A stretch of DNA of 6,433 bases from HRBIN12 sp964640965 (GCA_964640965.1 CAZXJB010000122.1:1-6433), one strand, 5' to 3'; numbered from the stretch's first letter, positions 1-5,340 are shown. Notes: generated by a model not told the origin, from the letters alone. Translations and numbers: made by a program.

Positions 1-518
1 ACCAGGGTGGCGTTCACGACGACGTCGACGAGGAGCGCGGCCAGGACCGGAGCGGCCACCCACGGCCAGTTGGTCAGATCGCCGTCGAGCGCTCGGAAGG
101 TGAGGGATGCCCCGAGGACGCTCAGCGCGATCACCGAGCGGTTGAGCAGCGCCCGCAGGAGCGGGATCTCGCGCCGGATCTCGCGCCGGTCGAGCGGCCC
201 GACCAGGCCGAGGAAGCACGCGACGGGAGGCGGGAACACGAGCGCGGCGGCGAGCAGCACGGGGAAGGAGATCGCGACCTCGAGCGAACCCCACAGCGGC
301 AGCGGGCGCATGTCGGCGATCGCGACCACGACCAGCCAGGGGATGATCTCCGGGAGCCGGTCGAGGAACGCCAGGGGCTCGGCGCCGAGGCTCCACGCGA
401 GATAGACGAGGACCGGCGTGACGCACGCCACGGCGAACACCCGCAGCGGCAGCGGGTCGCTGGGCGCGCGAGAGCGACGGGGAAGCTCACGGGTCGAGGC
501 TGCGGTCGCGGCGGACAT
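1..518 (-). CDS. Multi-pass membrane protein, N-terminal part (MASE-like sensor region), truncated by window edge
   Basis: An open frame runs on the minus strand from an ATG at 518-516 to the window edge without a stop (172 codons visible). An AGGGGGG Shine-Dalgarno lies 3 nt upstream, which decides this start. The translation begins MSAATAASTRELPRRSR, an Arg-rich cytoplasmic tail. About five hydrophobic segments follow near residues 26-43, 58-70, 78-105, 122-142 and 152-172. Between segments three and four is a basic cytoplasmic loop (DRREIRREIPLLRALLNRS). This layout resembles the membrane sensor region found in actinobacterial proteins that continue into GGDEF, HD-GYP or kinase output domains. 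That similarity is from memory of the family, and the output domain is not in the window, so the function stays open. It is divergent from the response-regulator gene. The other minus-strand frame here (131-490) gives an Arg/Ser-rich translation without membrane segments and is a shadow. Confidence 0.75.
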   Translation of the reverse strand, partial: MSAATAASTRELPRRSRAPSDPLPLRVFAVACVTPVLVYLAWSLGAEPLAFLDRLPEIIPWLVVVAIADMRPLPLWGSLEVAISFPVLLAAALVFPPPVACFLGLVGPLDRREIRREIPLLRALLNRSVIALSVLGASLTFRALDGDLTNWPWVAAPVLAALLVDVVVNATL

Positions 519-521
519 CGG

Positions 522-528
522 CCCCCCT
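522..528 (-). promoter_or_regulatory. Shine-Dalgarno of the minus-strand membrane protein
   Basis: AGGGGGG on the minus strand ends 3 nt before the ATG at 518. It supports that start, which lies in a frame with no in-frame ATG or GTG close upstream. Confidence 0.6.
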
Positions 529-544
529 GGTCGTGATGGCGCGC

Positions 545-574
545 ATCCTAGGAAGCGGCCTCCGGACCACGCAA
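545..574 (-). promoter_or_regulatory. Candidate housekeeping-type promoter for the minus-strand membrane protein
   Basis: Read on the minus strand, TTGCGT (569-574) and TAGGAT (545-550) are separated by 18 bp, a plausible -35/-10 pair. It would start transcription roughly 20 nt before the ATG at 518, leaving room for the Shine-Dalgarno. This is a motif match only. Confidence 0.35.
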
Positions 575-630
575 CCCCCTGAGCAGCAGAAACAGTGACA
601 ATTCCGGCGCGCCCGGCCGCGACGAGCAGG

Positions 631-644
631 TACCATCGCGGACG
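631..644 (+). promoter_or_regulatory. Candidate leaderless promoter (-10) of the response-regulator operon
   Basis: TACCAT (631-636) fits the TAnnnT -10 pattern and lies 7 nt before the GTG at 644, so transcription would start at the start codon. No convincing -35 element is seen and no good Shine-Dalgarno precedes the GTG, which fits leaderless expression. The same layout recurs before 2804 and 4359. Confidence 0.45.
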
Positions 645-1351
645 TGGCGGTGCGCATCCTGCTCGTCGAGGACGAGGAGACGATCTCCGAGCCGCTCGCC
701 GAGCACCTCGAGCGGGACGGGTTCGAGCCCGAGGTCGCAGCGACCCTCGCCGAGGCGAGGGCCTCGCTCGAGCGTGAGATGCCCGACCTCATCCTGCTCG
801 ATGTGATGCTCCCCGACGGCGACGGCCGCGACCTCGCGCGCGAGGTGCGCAGGACCTCGGACGTGCCGGTCATCATGCTGACCGCCCGCGGCGAGGAGAT
901 CGATCGCGTGCTCGGGCTCGAGCTCGGCGCCGACGACTACGTGGTGAAGCCCTTCTCGGCGCGCGAGCTCTCCGCTCGGATCCGGGCGATCCTGCGGCGC
1001 GGCCGCTCGGACCGGCGCCCCGGCCCGATCGAGGTGGGCGATCTCGTCCTCGACCCCGCGGCCCGCACCGTCACGAAGGCGGGCGAGCCGCTCGAGCTCA
1101 CCGCGCGCGAGTTCGACCTGCTGCACCTGCTGATGGCCAACGCGGGCCAGGTGGTCCGGCGCGAGCAGATCATGGACGAGGTCTGGGACCCGCACTGGTT
1201 CGGGCCCACGAAGACGCTCGACGTGCACATCTCCTGGCTGCGCAAGAAGCTCGGCGACGACGCCCAGGACCCGCGCTACATCGCGACCGTCCGCGGCGTC
1301 GGCTTCCGCTTCCTGGCCCCGGAGGCCCCGGGCTCGGACGATCGAGGCTGA
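644..1351 (+). CDS. OmpR/PhoB-family response regulator (RegX3-like)
   Basis: This is a cytoplasmic DNA-binding response regulator of 235 aa, the usual length for the family. The N-terminal receiver domain (about residues 3-117) has the acidic pocket D10/E11, the phospho-acceptor D53 in LILLDVMLPDGDG, the switch residue T80 (MLTARGEEID), Y99 and the invariant K102 in DDYVVKPF. The C-terminal winged-helix DNA-binding domain (about 128-226) carries the typical TKTLDVHISWLRKKLG recognition-helix region and ends with IATVRGVGFRF. The receiver strongly resembles RegX3 of mycobacteria, but this regulator class is large and orthology is not claimed. The GTG at 644 is preferred over the GTG at 650 because a -10-like TACCAT sits 7 nt upstream. 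Its stop codon touches the Shine-Dalgarno of the kinase gene, so the two are co-transcribed and probably translationally coupled. The kinase behind it is its likely phosphodonor. Confidence 0.95.
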   Translation: MAVRILLVEDEETISEPLAEHLERDGFEPEVAATLAEARASLEREMPDLILLDVMLPDGDGRDLAREVRRTSDVPVIMLTARGEEIDRVLGLELGADDYVVKPFSARELSARIRAILRRGRSDRRPGPIEVGDLVLDPAARTVTKAGEPLELTAREFDLLHLLMANAGQVVRREQIMDEVWDPHWFGPTKTLDVHISWLRKKLGDDAQDPRYIATVRGVGFRFLAPEAPGSDDRG

Positions 1352-1359
1352 GGGGGGAG
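1351..1359 (+). promoter_or_regulatory. Shine-Dalgarno of the histidine kinase, pointing to an upstream start near 1365
   Basis: AGGGGGGAG begins at the last base of the regulator's stop codon. Five nt downstream at 1365, in the kinase frame, is ACG, not ATG, GTG or TTG. The first canonical start, ATG at 1407, is 47 nt away, too far to use this site. Translation from 1365 would give MTVRTRLVLAFAYI, restoring a positively charged N-terminus before the first membrane helix. Confidence 0.5.
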
Positions 1360-1406
1360 CGCCGACGACCGTCCGCACCCGGCTGGTCCTCGCCTTCGCC
1401 TACATC

Positions 1407-2768
1407 ATGGTCGTCGTGCTCGTCGCGCTCGGCGTGCCGCTCGCGGTGAACCTCGACCAGCGCGCGACCCTCCAGCTCGAGACCGAGGCCCTCATCCAGG
1501 CCCAGGGGATCGCCTCGGCCATCGGGGCCGCCAACCTGCTACCGCGCAACCGCGACGTGCTGAAGGACATCGTCCGGCAGGCGGCCGCCCAGGTCGGAGG
1601 GCGCGTCATCGTCGTCGACGCCGAGGGGATCCTGCTCGCCGACTCCCAGGGCCCGAAGGACCTCGGGGACGACTACGCGAACGGTCAGCGCCCGGAGCTC
1701 GACGCGGCCGTGGCCGGCCGCCCCGACTCGGAGATCCGCCGCTCCGAGGAGCTCGGGACCGACCTGCTCGCCACGGCGGTGCCGATCCAGGACGACGGGG
1801 TGACCGTCGGGGCCGTGCGGATCACCAAGCCCATGTCGACGGTGCGGGCCGAGACGACCCGCGCGGTCCTCGGCCTCGTCGCCGTCGGCTCGGCCGGCCT
1901 CCTCGCCGGCCTGATCCTCGCTTGGGCGCTCGCCGGATCCCTCGCTCGCCCACTCCGGCGCCTGGCGGAGGCCTCCCGTCGGCTGGGCGCGGGCGACCTG
2001 TCGGCCCGGGCCGAGCACGTCGGCGGCGCCTCCGAGATCGAGCAGCTCACGCGCTCCTTCGACGAGATGGCCGACCGGCTCGAGCGCACGGTCCGGGCCC
2101 AGCGCGAGTTCGTCGCCAACGCCTCGCACCAGCTGCGCACGCCGCTCACCGGGATGAAGCTCCGCCTGGAGTCCGCGCTCGAGCGGACCGAGGAGCCCGA
2201 GCTGCGCCGGCAGCTCGAGGCCGCCGACCGGGAGGTCGACCGCCTCGCGGAGATCGTGGAGCGACTGCTCGTCATGGCCCGCGAGATCGAGGAGGGGCGG
2301 GCGACCGAGGTCGATCTCGGCGAGGCGGCGCAGCGGGCGATCGCGCGGTGGGAGGAGCGGGCCGAGCGGCTCGGCGCCTCGCTCCTCGCCCGCGGCGAGG
2401 GCGGCCGGGCCCAGGCCAACCCCGCCGACCTCGACCAGATCCTCGACAACCTCCTCGACAACGCCATCGCCTACGCCCCGGGCGAGATCGTCATCGAGAC
2501 GGGTCCGGACGGAGGGATGCTGACGCTCGCGGTGCGGGACCACGGTCCAGGCATCCCCGAGGAAGAGCGCGAGCGGGTCACCGACCGCTTCTACCGGGGC
2601 GCGGGAGCGCCGCCCGGGGGGTCGGGGCTCGGGCTCGCGATCGCCCGCGAGCTCGCCGAGAAGTGGGGTGGGTCGCTGCGGGTCCTCGGCGCGGAGGGCG
2701 GCGGCACCCGGGTCGAGGTGCGCCTGCGGCCGAGCCGCGCTCGATCGACCACGACGGAGCCCGCTTAA
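1407..2768 (+). CDS. Membrane sensor histidine kinase of the two-component pair
   Basis: This is a transmembrane kinase that autophosphorylates on His and passes phosphate to the regulator encoded just upstream. The coordinates use the first canonical ATG; residue numbers below start there (453 aa). The gene more likely begins at ACG 1365, adding 14 residues. A first membrane helix covers roughly residues 1-15 plus the upstream RLVLAFAYI. An extracytoplasmic sensor of about 130 residues follows (VIVVDAEGILLADSQG and LLATAVPI recall a Cache/PAS-like fold), then a second helix at about 153-176 and a HAMP linker (177-229). The dimerisation/phosphoacceptor domain has H241 in ASHQLRTPLTG. The ATP-binding domain shows the N box (ILDNLLDNA; N348 and N352), the G1 box DHGPGIP (378-384) and the G2 box GGSGLGLAIA (404-413), so all catalytic motifs are present. 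The sensed signal cannot be read from the sequence. Confidence 0.93.
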   Translation: MVVVLVALGVPLAVNLDQRATLQLETEALIQAQGIASAIGAANLLPRNRDVLKDIVRQAAAQVGGRVIVVDAEGILLADSQGPKDLGDDYANGQRPELDAAVAGRPDSEIRRSEELGTDLLATAVPIQDDGVTVGAVRITKPMSTVRAETTRAVLGLVAVGSAGLLAGLILAWALAGSLARPLRRLAEASRRLGAGDLSARAEHVGGASEIEQLTRSFDEMADRLERTVRAQREFVANASHQLRTPLTGMKLRLESALERTEEPELRRQLEAADREVDRLAEIVERLLVMAREIEEGRATEVDLGEAAQRAIARWEERAERLGASLLARGEGGRAQANPADLDQILDNLLDNAIAYAPGEIVIETGPDGGMLTLAVRDHGPGIPEEERERVTDRFYRGAGAPPGGSGLGLAIARELAEKWGGSLRVLGAEGGGTRVEVRLRPSRARSTTTEPA

Positions 2769-2785
2769 CCCGCCCTTAGCCCGGC
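2764..2785 (+). promoter_or_regulatory. Tandem 11-bp direct repeat, candidate OmpR-family regulator binding site
   Basis: Two adjacent 11-bp units, CTTAACCCGCC (2764-2774) and CTTAGCCCGGC (2775-2785), match at 9 of 11 positions. The core is TTAACC-N5-TTAGCC. OmpR/PhoB-type regulators bind as head-to-tail dimers to direct repeats with about 11-bp spacing; Bacillus PhoP boxes have a similar TTAACA-N5 form. The repeat lies directly upstream of the TACCCT -10 box of the gene at 2804, in the place of a -35, a normal position for an activator. It overlaps the TAA stop of the kinase gene. It contains the only TTAA I found in this GC-rich window. Binding by the neighbouring regulator is inference. 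Confidence 0.5.
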
Positions 2786-2791
2786 GAGGCC

Positions 2792-2804
2792 TACCCTGGC
2801 GGCG
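2792..2804 (+). promoter_or_regulatory. Candidate leaderless promoter (-10) of the Asp/His-tail protein gene
   Basis: TACCCT (2792-2797) lies 6 nt before the GTG at 2804, with no Shine-Dalgarno and no -35 in register. The tandem repeat at 2764-2785 occupies the -35 zone, suggesting activator-dependent transcription. Confidence 0.45.
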
Positions 2805-3175
2805 TGAGACGGTTCCTGGGATGGTTCGGGCTCGCCATCGCCGGTGCGGCGCTCGCGCTCGGGCTCACGCTGGGCGCGCTCGCCGTGGCCGGGCCGCACG
2901 TGGGGCGCGCCCCGAGCCCGCCGGTGATCGTCGTGCAGCGCGAGCCCTCCCCGACCCCCTCGCCGAGCCACGAGCGGCGCGAGCATCGGGGGGAGGGGAA
3001 GGAGGACGGCAAGGCCTCCCCGAGCCCCACGCCCCCCGAGGACCACTCGGGGCCGGGGTCCGGGGCCGGATCCGGCTCCTCCCCCACCGCGAGCCCGTCC
3101 TCGGACGACGACCACCAGGACGACGACCACCACGACGACGATCACTCGGACGACGACGAGCCGGACGACGACTGA
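2804..3175 (+). CDS. Small membrane-anchored or secreted protein with an Asp/His pentapeptide-repeat tail
   Basis: I do not recognise a family for this 123-aa protein. Residues 1-4 carry two Arg, followed by a hydrophobic segment at about 5-30 ending ALAVAG, which could be a signal peptide or a membrane anchor. There is no Cys and so no lipobox. Residues 35-100 are a low-complexity Pro/Ser/Thr/Gly linker with some charged residues, typical of extracytoplasmic spacers. Residues 101-123 read DDDHQ, DDDHH, DDDHS, DDDEP, DDD: 15 Asp and 4 His in 23 residues, in a clear five-residue repeat. Such an acidic His-containing tail could bind divalent cations; this is inferred from composition only. The start is the GTG with a -10-like box 6 nt upstream. 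It follows the kinase gene after 35 bp, behind a possible regulator box, so it may be a target or accessory of the two-component system. Codon usage agrees with a real gene: high GC with G/C third positions. Confidence 0.75.
   Translation: MRRFLGWFGLAIAGAALALGLTLGALAVAGPHVGRAPSPPVIVVQREPSPTPSPSHERREHRGEGKEDGKASPSPTPPEDHSGPGSGAGSGSSPTASPSSDDDHQDDDHHDDDHSDDDEPDDD
3104..3172 (+). repeat. 15-bp coding tandem repeat (DDDxx tail)
   Basis: Four 15-bp units starting at 3104, 3119, 3134 and 3149 each open with GAC-GAC-GAC or GAC-GAC-GAT, followed by CAC-CAG, CAC-CAC, CAC-TCG and GAG-CCG. A partial unit of three GAC codons follows before the TGA. The repeat is in frame and builds the acidic/His tail; copy number may vary between strains. 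Confidence 0.8.
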
Positions 3176-3199
3176 GGACGGCGCCCGAGGCCGGCCCGG

Positions 3200-3228
3200 T
3201 TGCCGTCGCGGCCCGTCTCGTGGAAACT
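3200..3228 (+). promoter_or_regulatory. Candidate promoter of the riboswitch-terC transcript
   Basis: TTGCCG (3200-3205) and GAAACT (3223-3228) are spaced 17 bp. The -10 is weak (3 of 6, but keeping A at position 2 and T at position 6). The predicted start at about 3235 falls just before the 5' strand of riboswitch helix P1 (3239), which is why I favour it over other weak matches. Confidence 0.35.
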
Positions 3229-3238
3229 GAGGGCGATC

Positions 3239-3320
3239 CGGAGGGGAGTACCCACCACGGCGTCGCCGTCATCACGGCGCGAGCCCGGTGCCGCCGGCCC
3301 TCAGGGCGGGGAGACCTCCG
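3239..3320 (+). ncRNA. yybP-ykoY manganese riboswitch aptamer
   Basis: This is a cis-acting RNA that senses Mn2+ and controls the TerC-family gene behind it. Three conserved elements occur in order: GGGGAGTA (3243-3250), CGTCA (3267-3271) and GAGACC (3311-3316). They are closed by helix P1, CGGAGG (3239-3244) with CCTCCG (3315-3320). A central arm can form from CGGCG (3258-3262) with CGCCG (3292-3296), with CGTCA in its internal loop, as in the Lactococcus lactis structure. A short GCCC-TCA-GGGC hairpin (3297-3307) comes just before the 3' conserved element. The family is classically found upstream of TerC-like genes (ykoY, alx) and mntP, and usually turns expression on when Mn2+ binds. The one deviation is GGGAGACC instead of the usual GCRAGACC. 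Motif order, P1 pairing and the downstream gene all agree, so I am confident of the class. Confidence 0.88.
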
Positions 3321-3357
3321 ACCAGGACGCCGGCGCGAGCCGGCCTGACGTCGGAGG
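3315..3357 (+). promoter_or_regulatory. Riboswitch expression platform: alternative hairpin that hides the terC ribosome binding site
   Basis: CCTCCGAC (3315-3322), whose first six bases are the 3' strand of aptamer P1, is perfectly complementary to GTCGGAGG (3350-3357), which contains the GGAGG Shine-Dalgarno. The stem continues inward with CAGG (3323-3326) and CCTG (3344-3347), then CCGGC/GCCGG around a GCGA tetraloop (3335-3338), about 17 bp with small bulges. P1 and this hairpin cannot coexist. Mn2+-stabilised P1 would therefore expose the ribosome site, giving a translational ON switch. No U-tract follows, which argues against an intrinsic terminator. Confidence 0.72.
3353..3357 (+). promoter_or_regulatory. 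Ribosome binding site of the TerC-family gene
   Basis: GGAGG lies 7 nt before TTG at 3365. It decides the rare TTG start over the ATG at 3383, and it is part of the strand sequestered by the riboswitch hairpin. Confidence 0.7.
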
Positions 3358-3364
3358 GTGAGGG

Positions 3365-4318
3365 TTGAACGCCGAGCCGTGGATGTGGGTCGCCTTCGTG
3401 GGGCTGGTCCTCGCGCTCCTCGCGCTGGACCTGTTCGTGTTCCACCGCGAGGCGCACGAGGTCTCCTTCCGCGAGGCCACCACGTTCAGCATCTTCTGGA
3501 TCGTCCTCGGCCTCGCCTTCGGCGGGCTGATCTTCCTGTGGAAGGGATCCCAGGCCGGGGGCGAGTACCTCGCGGGGTACCTCCTCGAGAAGAGCCTCGC
3601 GGTCGACAACATCTTCGTGTTCGCCGTGCTGTTCACCTACTTCGCCGTCCCGGCGAGGTACCAGCACCGCGTCCTGTTCTGGGGCATCGTCGGCGCCCTC
3701 GTCTTCCGCGCGGCGTTCATCGCGGGCGGCGCCGCCCTGCTGGAGGCGTTCCACTGGACGATCTACGTCTTCGGCGCCTTCCTCGTGTTGACGGGCGTGC
3801 GCCTGGCCATGCACCGCGACGAGGAGGTCCACCCCGAGCGGAACCCGGTGCTGCGCCTGTTCCGCACGGTCGTCCCGAGCACGACCACCTACCACGGCCA
3901 GCGGTTCGTCGTCCGGGAGGCGGGACGGCTCGTCGCGACGCCGCTCCTCGCGGTCCTCGTGATGGTGGAGACCACCGACATCCTCTTCGCCGTGGACTCG
4001 ATCCCCGCCATCTTCGCGGTGACCCGGGATCCGTTCCTCGTGTTCTCGTCGAACGCCTTCGCGATCCTCGGGCTCCGCGCCCTCTACTTCATGCTCGCCG
4101 GGATGATCAAGCGGTTCATCTACCTGAAGGTGGGGCTCTCGGTCGTGCTCGTGTTCGTCGGGGTGAAGATGCTCATCGCCGACCTCTACAAGATCCCGAT
4201 CTGGGCCTCGCTCCTCGTCATCACGGTCACGATCGGCGCGTCCATCTGGATCTCGCTGCGGGCCACGGCGAACGGCCGCGTCGCCGAGCCGCGCCCCGAG
4301 CCCGACCGAGCGTCCTGA
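3365..4318 (+). CDS. TerC/Alx-family integral membrane protein, Mn2+-riboswitch controlled
   Basis: This 317-aa polytopic inner-membrane protein belongs to the TerC family, which includes Alx, YkoY and the Bacillus Mn2+ exporters MeeF/MeeY. Known roles are Mn2+ export or metal loading of exoenzymes, and tellurite resistance for some members. The two family signature blocks are intact: EKSLAVDNIFVFAVLF (75-90, with E75, D81 and N82) and ETTDILFAVDSIPAIFAVT (202-220, with E202, D205 and D211), followed by SSNAFAILGLRALYF (228-242). About eight to nine membrane segments are visible. A longer charged loop at about 150-185 (HRDEEVHPERNP) is typical of the Alx-type subgroup. The C-terminal tail is short and polar (RPEPDRAS). 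The start is TTG with GGAGG 7 nt upstream. Regulation by the leader riboswitch makes Mn2+ the likely relevant metal. It could be annotated as tellurium resistance protein TerC, but no other ter genes are nearby. Confidence 0.95.
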   Translation: MNAEPWMWVAFVGLVLALLALDLFVFHREAHEVSFREATTFSIFWIVLGLAFGGLIFLWKGSQAGGEYLAGYLLEKSLAVDNIFVFAVLFTYFAVPARYQHRVLFWGIVGALVFRAAFIAGGAALLEAFHWTIYVFGAFLVLTGVRLAMHRDEEVHPERNPVLRLFRTVVPSTTTYHGQRFVVREAGRLVATPLLAVLVMVETTDILFAVDSIPAIFAVTRDPFLVFSSNAFAILGLRALYFMLAGMIKRFIYLKVGLSVVLVFVGVKMLIADLYKIPIWASLLVITVTIGASIWISLRATANGRVAEPRPEPDRAS

Positions 4319-4345
4319 GGGCGCCCGCCCCGGGCTCGCGGGACG

Positions 4346-4359
4346 TACGCTGGCTCCCG
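4346..4359 (+). promoter_or_regulatory. Candidate leaderless promoter (-10) of the DUF72 gene
   Basis: TACGCT (4346-4351) lies 7 nt before the GTG at 4359, in the 40-bp gap after the TerC gene. No Shine-Dalgarno is seen. This suggests the DUF72 gene has its own start of transcription rather than depending on the riboswitch transcript. Confidence 0.4.
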
Positions 4360-5258
4360 TGGGACGCATCCTCGTCGGGACCTCGAGCTGGACGGACCCC
4401 ACCCTCGTCAAGGAGGGGGGCTTCTACCCGCCCGAGGCTCGCACGGCGGAGGCGCGCCTGCGCTACTACGCGCGGCACTTCCCCATCGTCGAGGTGGACT
4501 CGACCTACTACGCGCCGCCCTCGGAGCGCAACGCGGTCCTCTGGGTCGAGCGCACCCCCGCCGACTTCACCTTCAACGTGAAGGCGTACTCGCTGCTCAC
4601 GGGCCACCCGACCCGGCCCGACTCGCTCCCCGCCGACCTGCGCGAGGCGCTGCCGGCGGCGCTGCGGGCCAAGCGCCACCTCTACCGCGACCAGCTCCCC
4701 GCCGAGATCCTCGAGGAGGTCTGGACGCGGTTCCACGACGCGCTCATGCCGCTGCACTCGGCGGGCAAGCTCGGCGCCGTCCTGTTCCAGTTCCCCCAGT
4801 GGTTCGTGATCGGGCGCCGCAGCCGCGCGTACATCCTGGAGTGCGCGGACCGCCTCCGCGACTTCCGGATCGCGGTCGAGCTCCGCCACCGGAGCTGGCT
4901 CGAGGGTCCGAACGCCGAGGAGACGCTCGCGTTCCTCGAGGAGCACCGGCTGCCGTTCGTGTGCGTGGACATGCCGCAGGGCTTCGACTCCAGCCTGCCC
5001 CCGATCGCGGCGGCGACCGCCGAGGACCTCGCGATGGTCCGCTTCCACGGTCGCAACCGGGAGGCGTGGGCGGCGCGCTCGGCGAGCGCGTCCGAGCGCT
5101 TCCGCTACGACTACCCGCGCGAGGAGCTGCGGGAATGGGTCCCGAAGATCCGCGGGCTCGCGGAGCAGGCCCGCGAGGTGCACGTGCTCATGAACAACTG
5201 CTACCGGGACTACGCGGTCCGAAGCGCCCGGCTCCTCCGCGACCTCCTCGAGGGCTGA
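4359..5258 (+). CDS. DUF72 (YecE-like) TIM-barrel protein
   Basis: This is a 299-aa soluble protein of the DUF72 family (E. coli YecE), a TIM-barrel fold. No enzymatic reaction is firmly established for the family, so none is assigned. Family hallmarks in order are VGTSSWTDPTL with FYP near the N-terminus, HFPIVEVDSTYYAPPS, FTFNVKAYSLLTGH, GAVLFQFPQWF, IAVELRHRSW, VRFHGRN and VLMNNCYRDYAVRSA at the C-terminus. The length is at the usual upper range of the family (about 240-300), and a stretch around residues 84-125 (PDSLPADLREALPAALRAKR) forms a helical insertion common in actinobacterial members. The GTG start is supported by the -10-like box 7 nt upstream and by the first strand MGRILVGTSSW starting immediately. 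It points toward the convergent phosphoesterase gene. No sign of truncation or transfer. Confidence 0.93.
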   Translation: MGRILVGTSSWTDPTLVKEGGFYPPEARTAEARLRYYARHFPIVEVDSTYYAPPSERNAVLWVERTPADFTFNVKAYSLLTGHPTRPDSLPADLREALPAALRAKRHLYRDQLPAEILEEVWTRFHDALMPLHSAGKLGAVLFQFPQWFVIGRRSRAYILECADRLRDFRIAVELRHRSWLEGPNAEETLAFLEEHRLPFVCVDMPQGFDSSLPPIAAATAEDLAMVRFHGRNREAWAARSASASERFRYDYPREELREWVPKIRGLAEQAREVHVLMNNCYRDYAVRSARLLRDLLEG

Positions 5259-5276
5259 GGGCACGGGGCCGATGGA

Positions 5277-5333
5277 GTCCGGCCCAGGCCCGCGGGCGAG
5301 CCCGCGTGGAAGGGAGGGTAGCCTGGGCCGGAC
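5277..5333. repeat. Nested inverted repeat between convergent genes, possible bidirectional terminator or structured RNA
   Basis: A perfect 13-bp inverted repeat, GTCCGGCCCAGGC (5277-5289) and GCCTGGGCCGGAC (5321-5333), encloses a second hairpin, CGCGGG (5291-5296) with CCCGCG (5301-5306) around a CGAG loop. A 14-nt asymmetric strand rich in purines (5307-5320, containing GGGAGGG) lies between the inner hairpin and the outer 3' arm. No U-tract follows on either strand. Its position 18 bp after the DUF72 stop fits transcription termination, but the asymmetric nested form is not a simple terminator. Confidence 0.6.
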
Positions 5334-5340
5334 GCTCACC

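Noticed and set aside
7..405. Plus-strand open frame of 132 codons at the left edge
   Set aside because: Ser/Thr/Arg-rich translation with no motif; it overlaps the minus-strand membrane protein, which has a Shine-Dalgarno and a sensible helix pattern.
519..643. Possible autoregulatory box of the response regulator in the divergent region
   Set aside because: I looked for TTAACC/TTAGCC-type direct repeats on both strands and found none, so no operator is claimed here.
548..1378. Long minus-strand open frames antisense to the regulator (548-1378) and the kinase (1539-2543)
   Set aside because: Both are composition-driven shadows of genes with complete catalytic motifs.
3221..3229. TGGAAACTG as an ECF-sigma -35 element (GGAAC type) before the riboswitch
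   Set aside because: The corresponding -10 and transcription start would fall inside the aptamer, removing the 5' strand of P1.
3272..4411. Long minus-strand open frame (379 codons) antisense to the TerC gene
   Set aside because: Its translation is rich in Glu, Asp, Arg, His and Val without any recognisable fold, and it mirrors the codon pattern of TerC, whose family motifs are unmistakable. Long antisense frames are expected at this GC content.
5307..5325. GGAAGGGAGGGTAGCC resembling the GGAAGGAAGCAGCC segment of bacterial SRP RNA
   Set aside because: In SRP RNA the GGAA forms an apical tetraloop closed by matching flanks; here it lies in the unpaired side strand of a different stem, and the rest of the SRP fold is absent.
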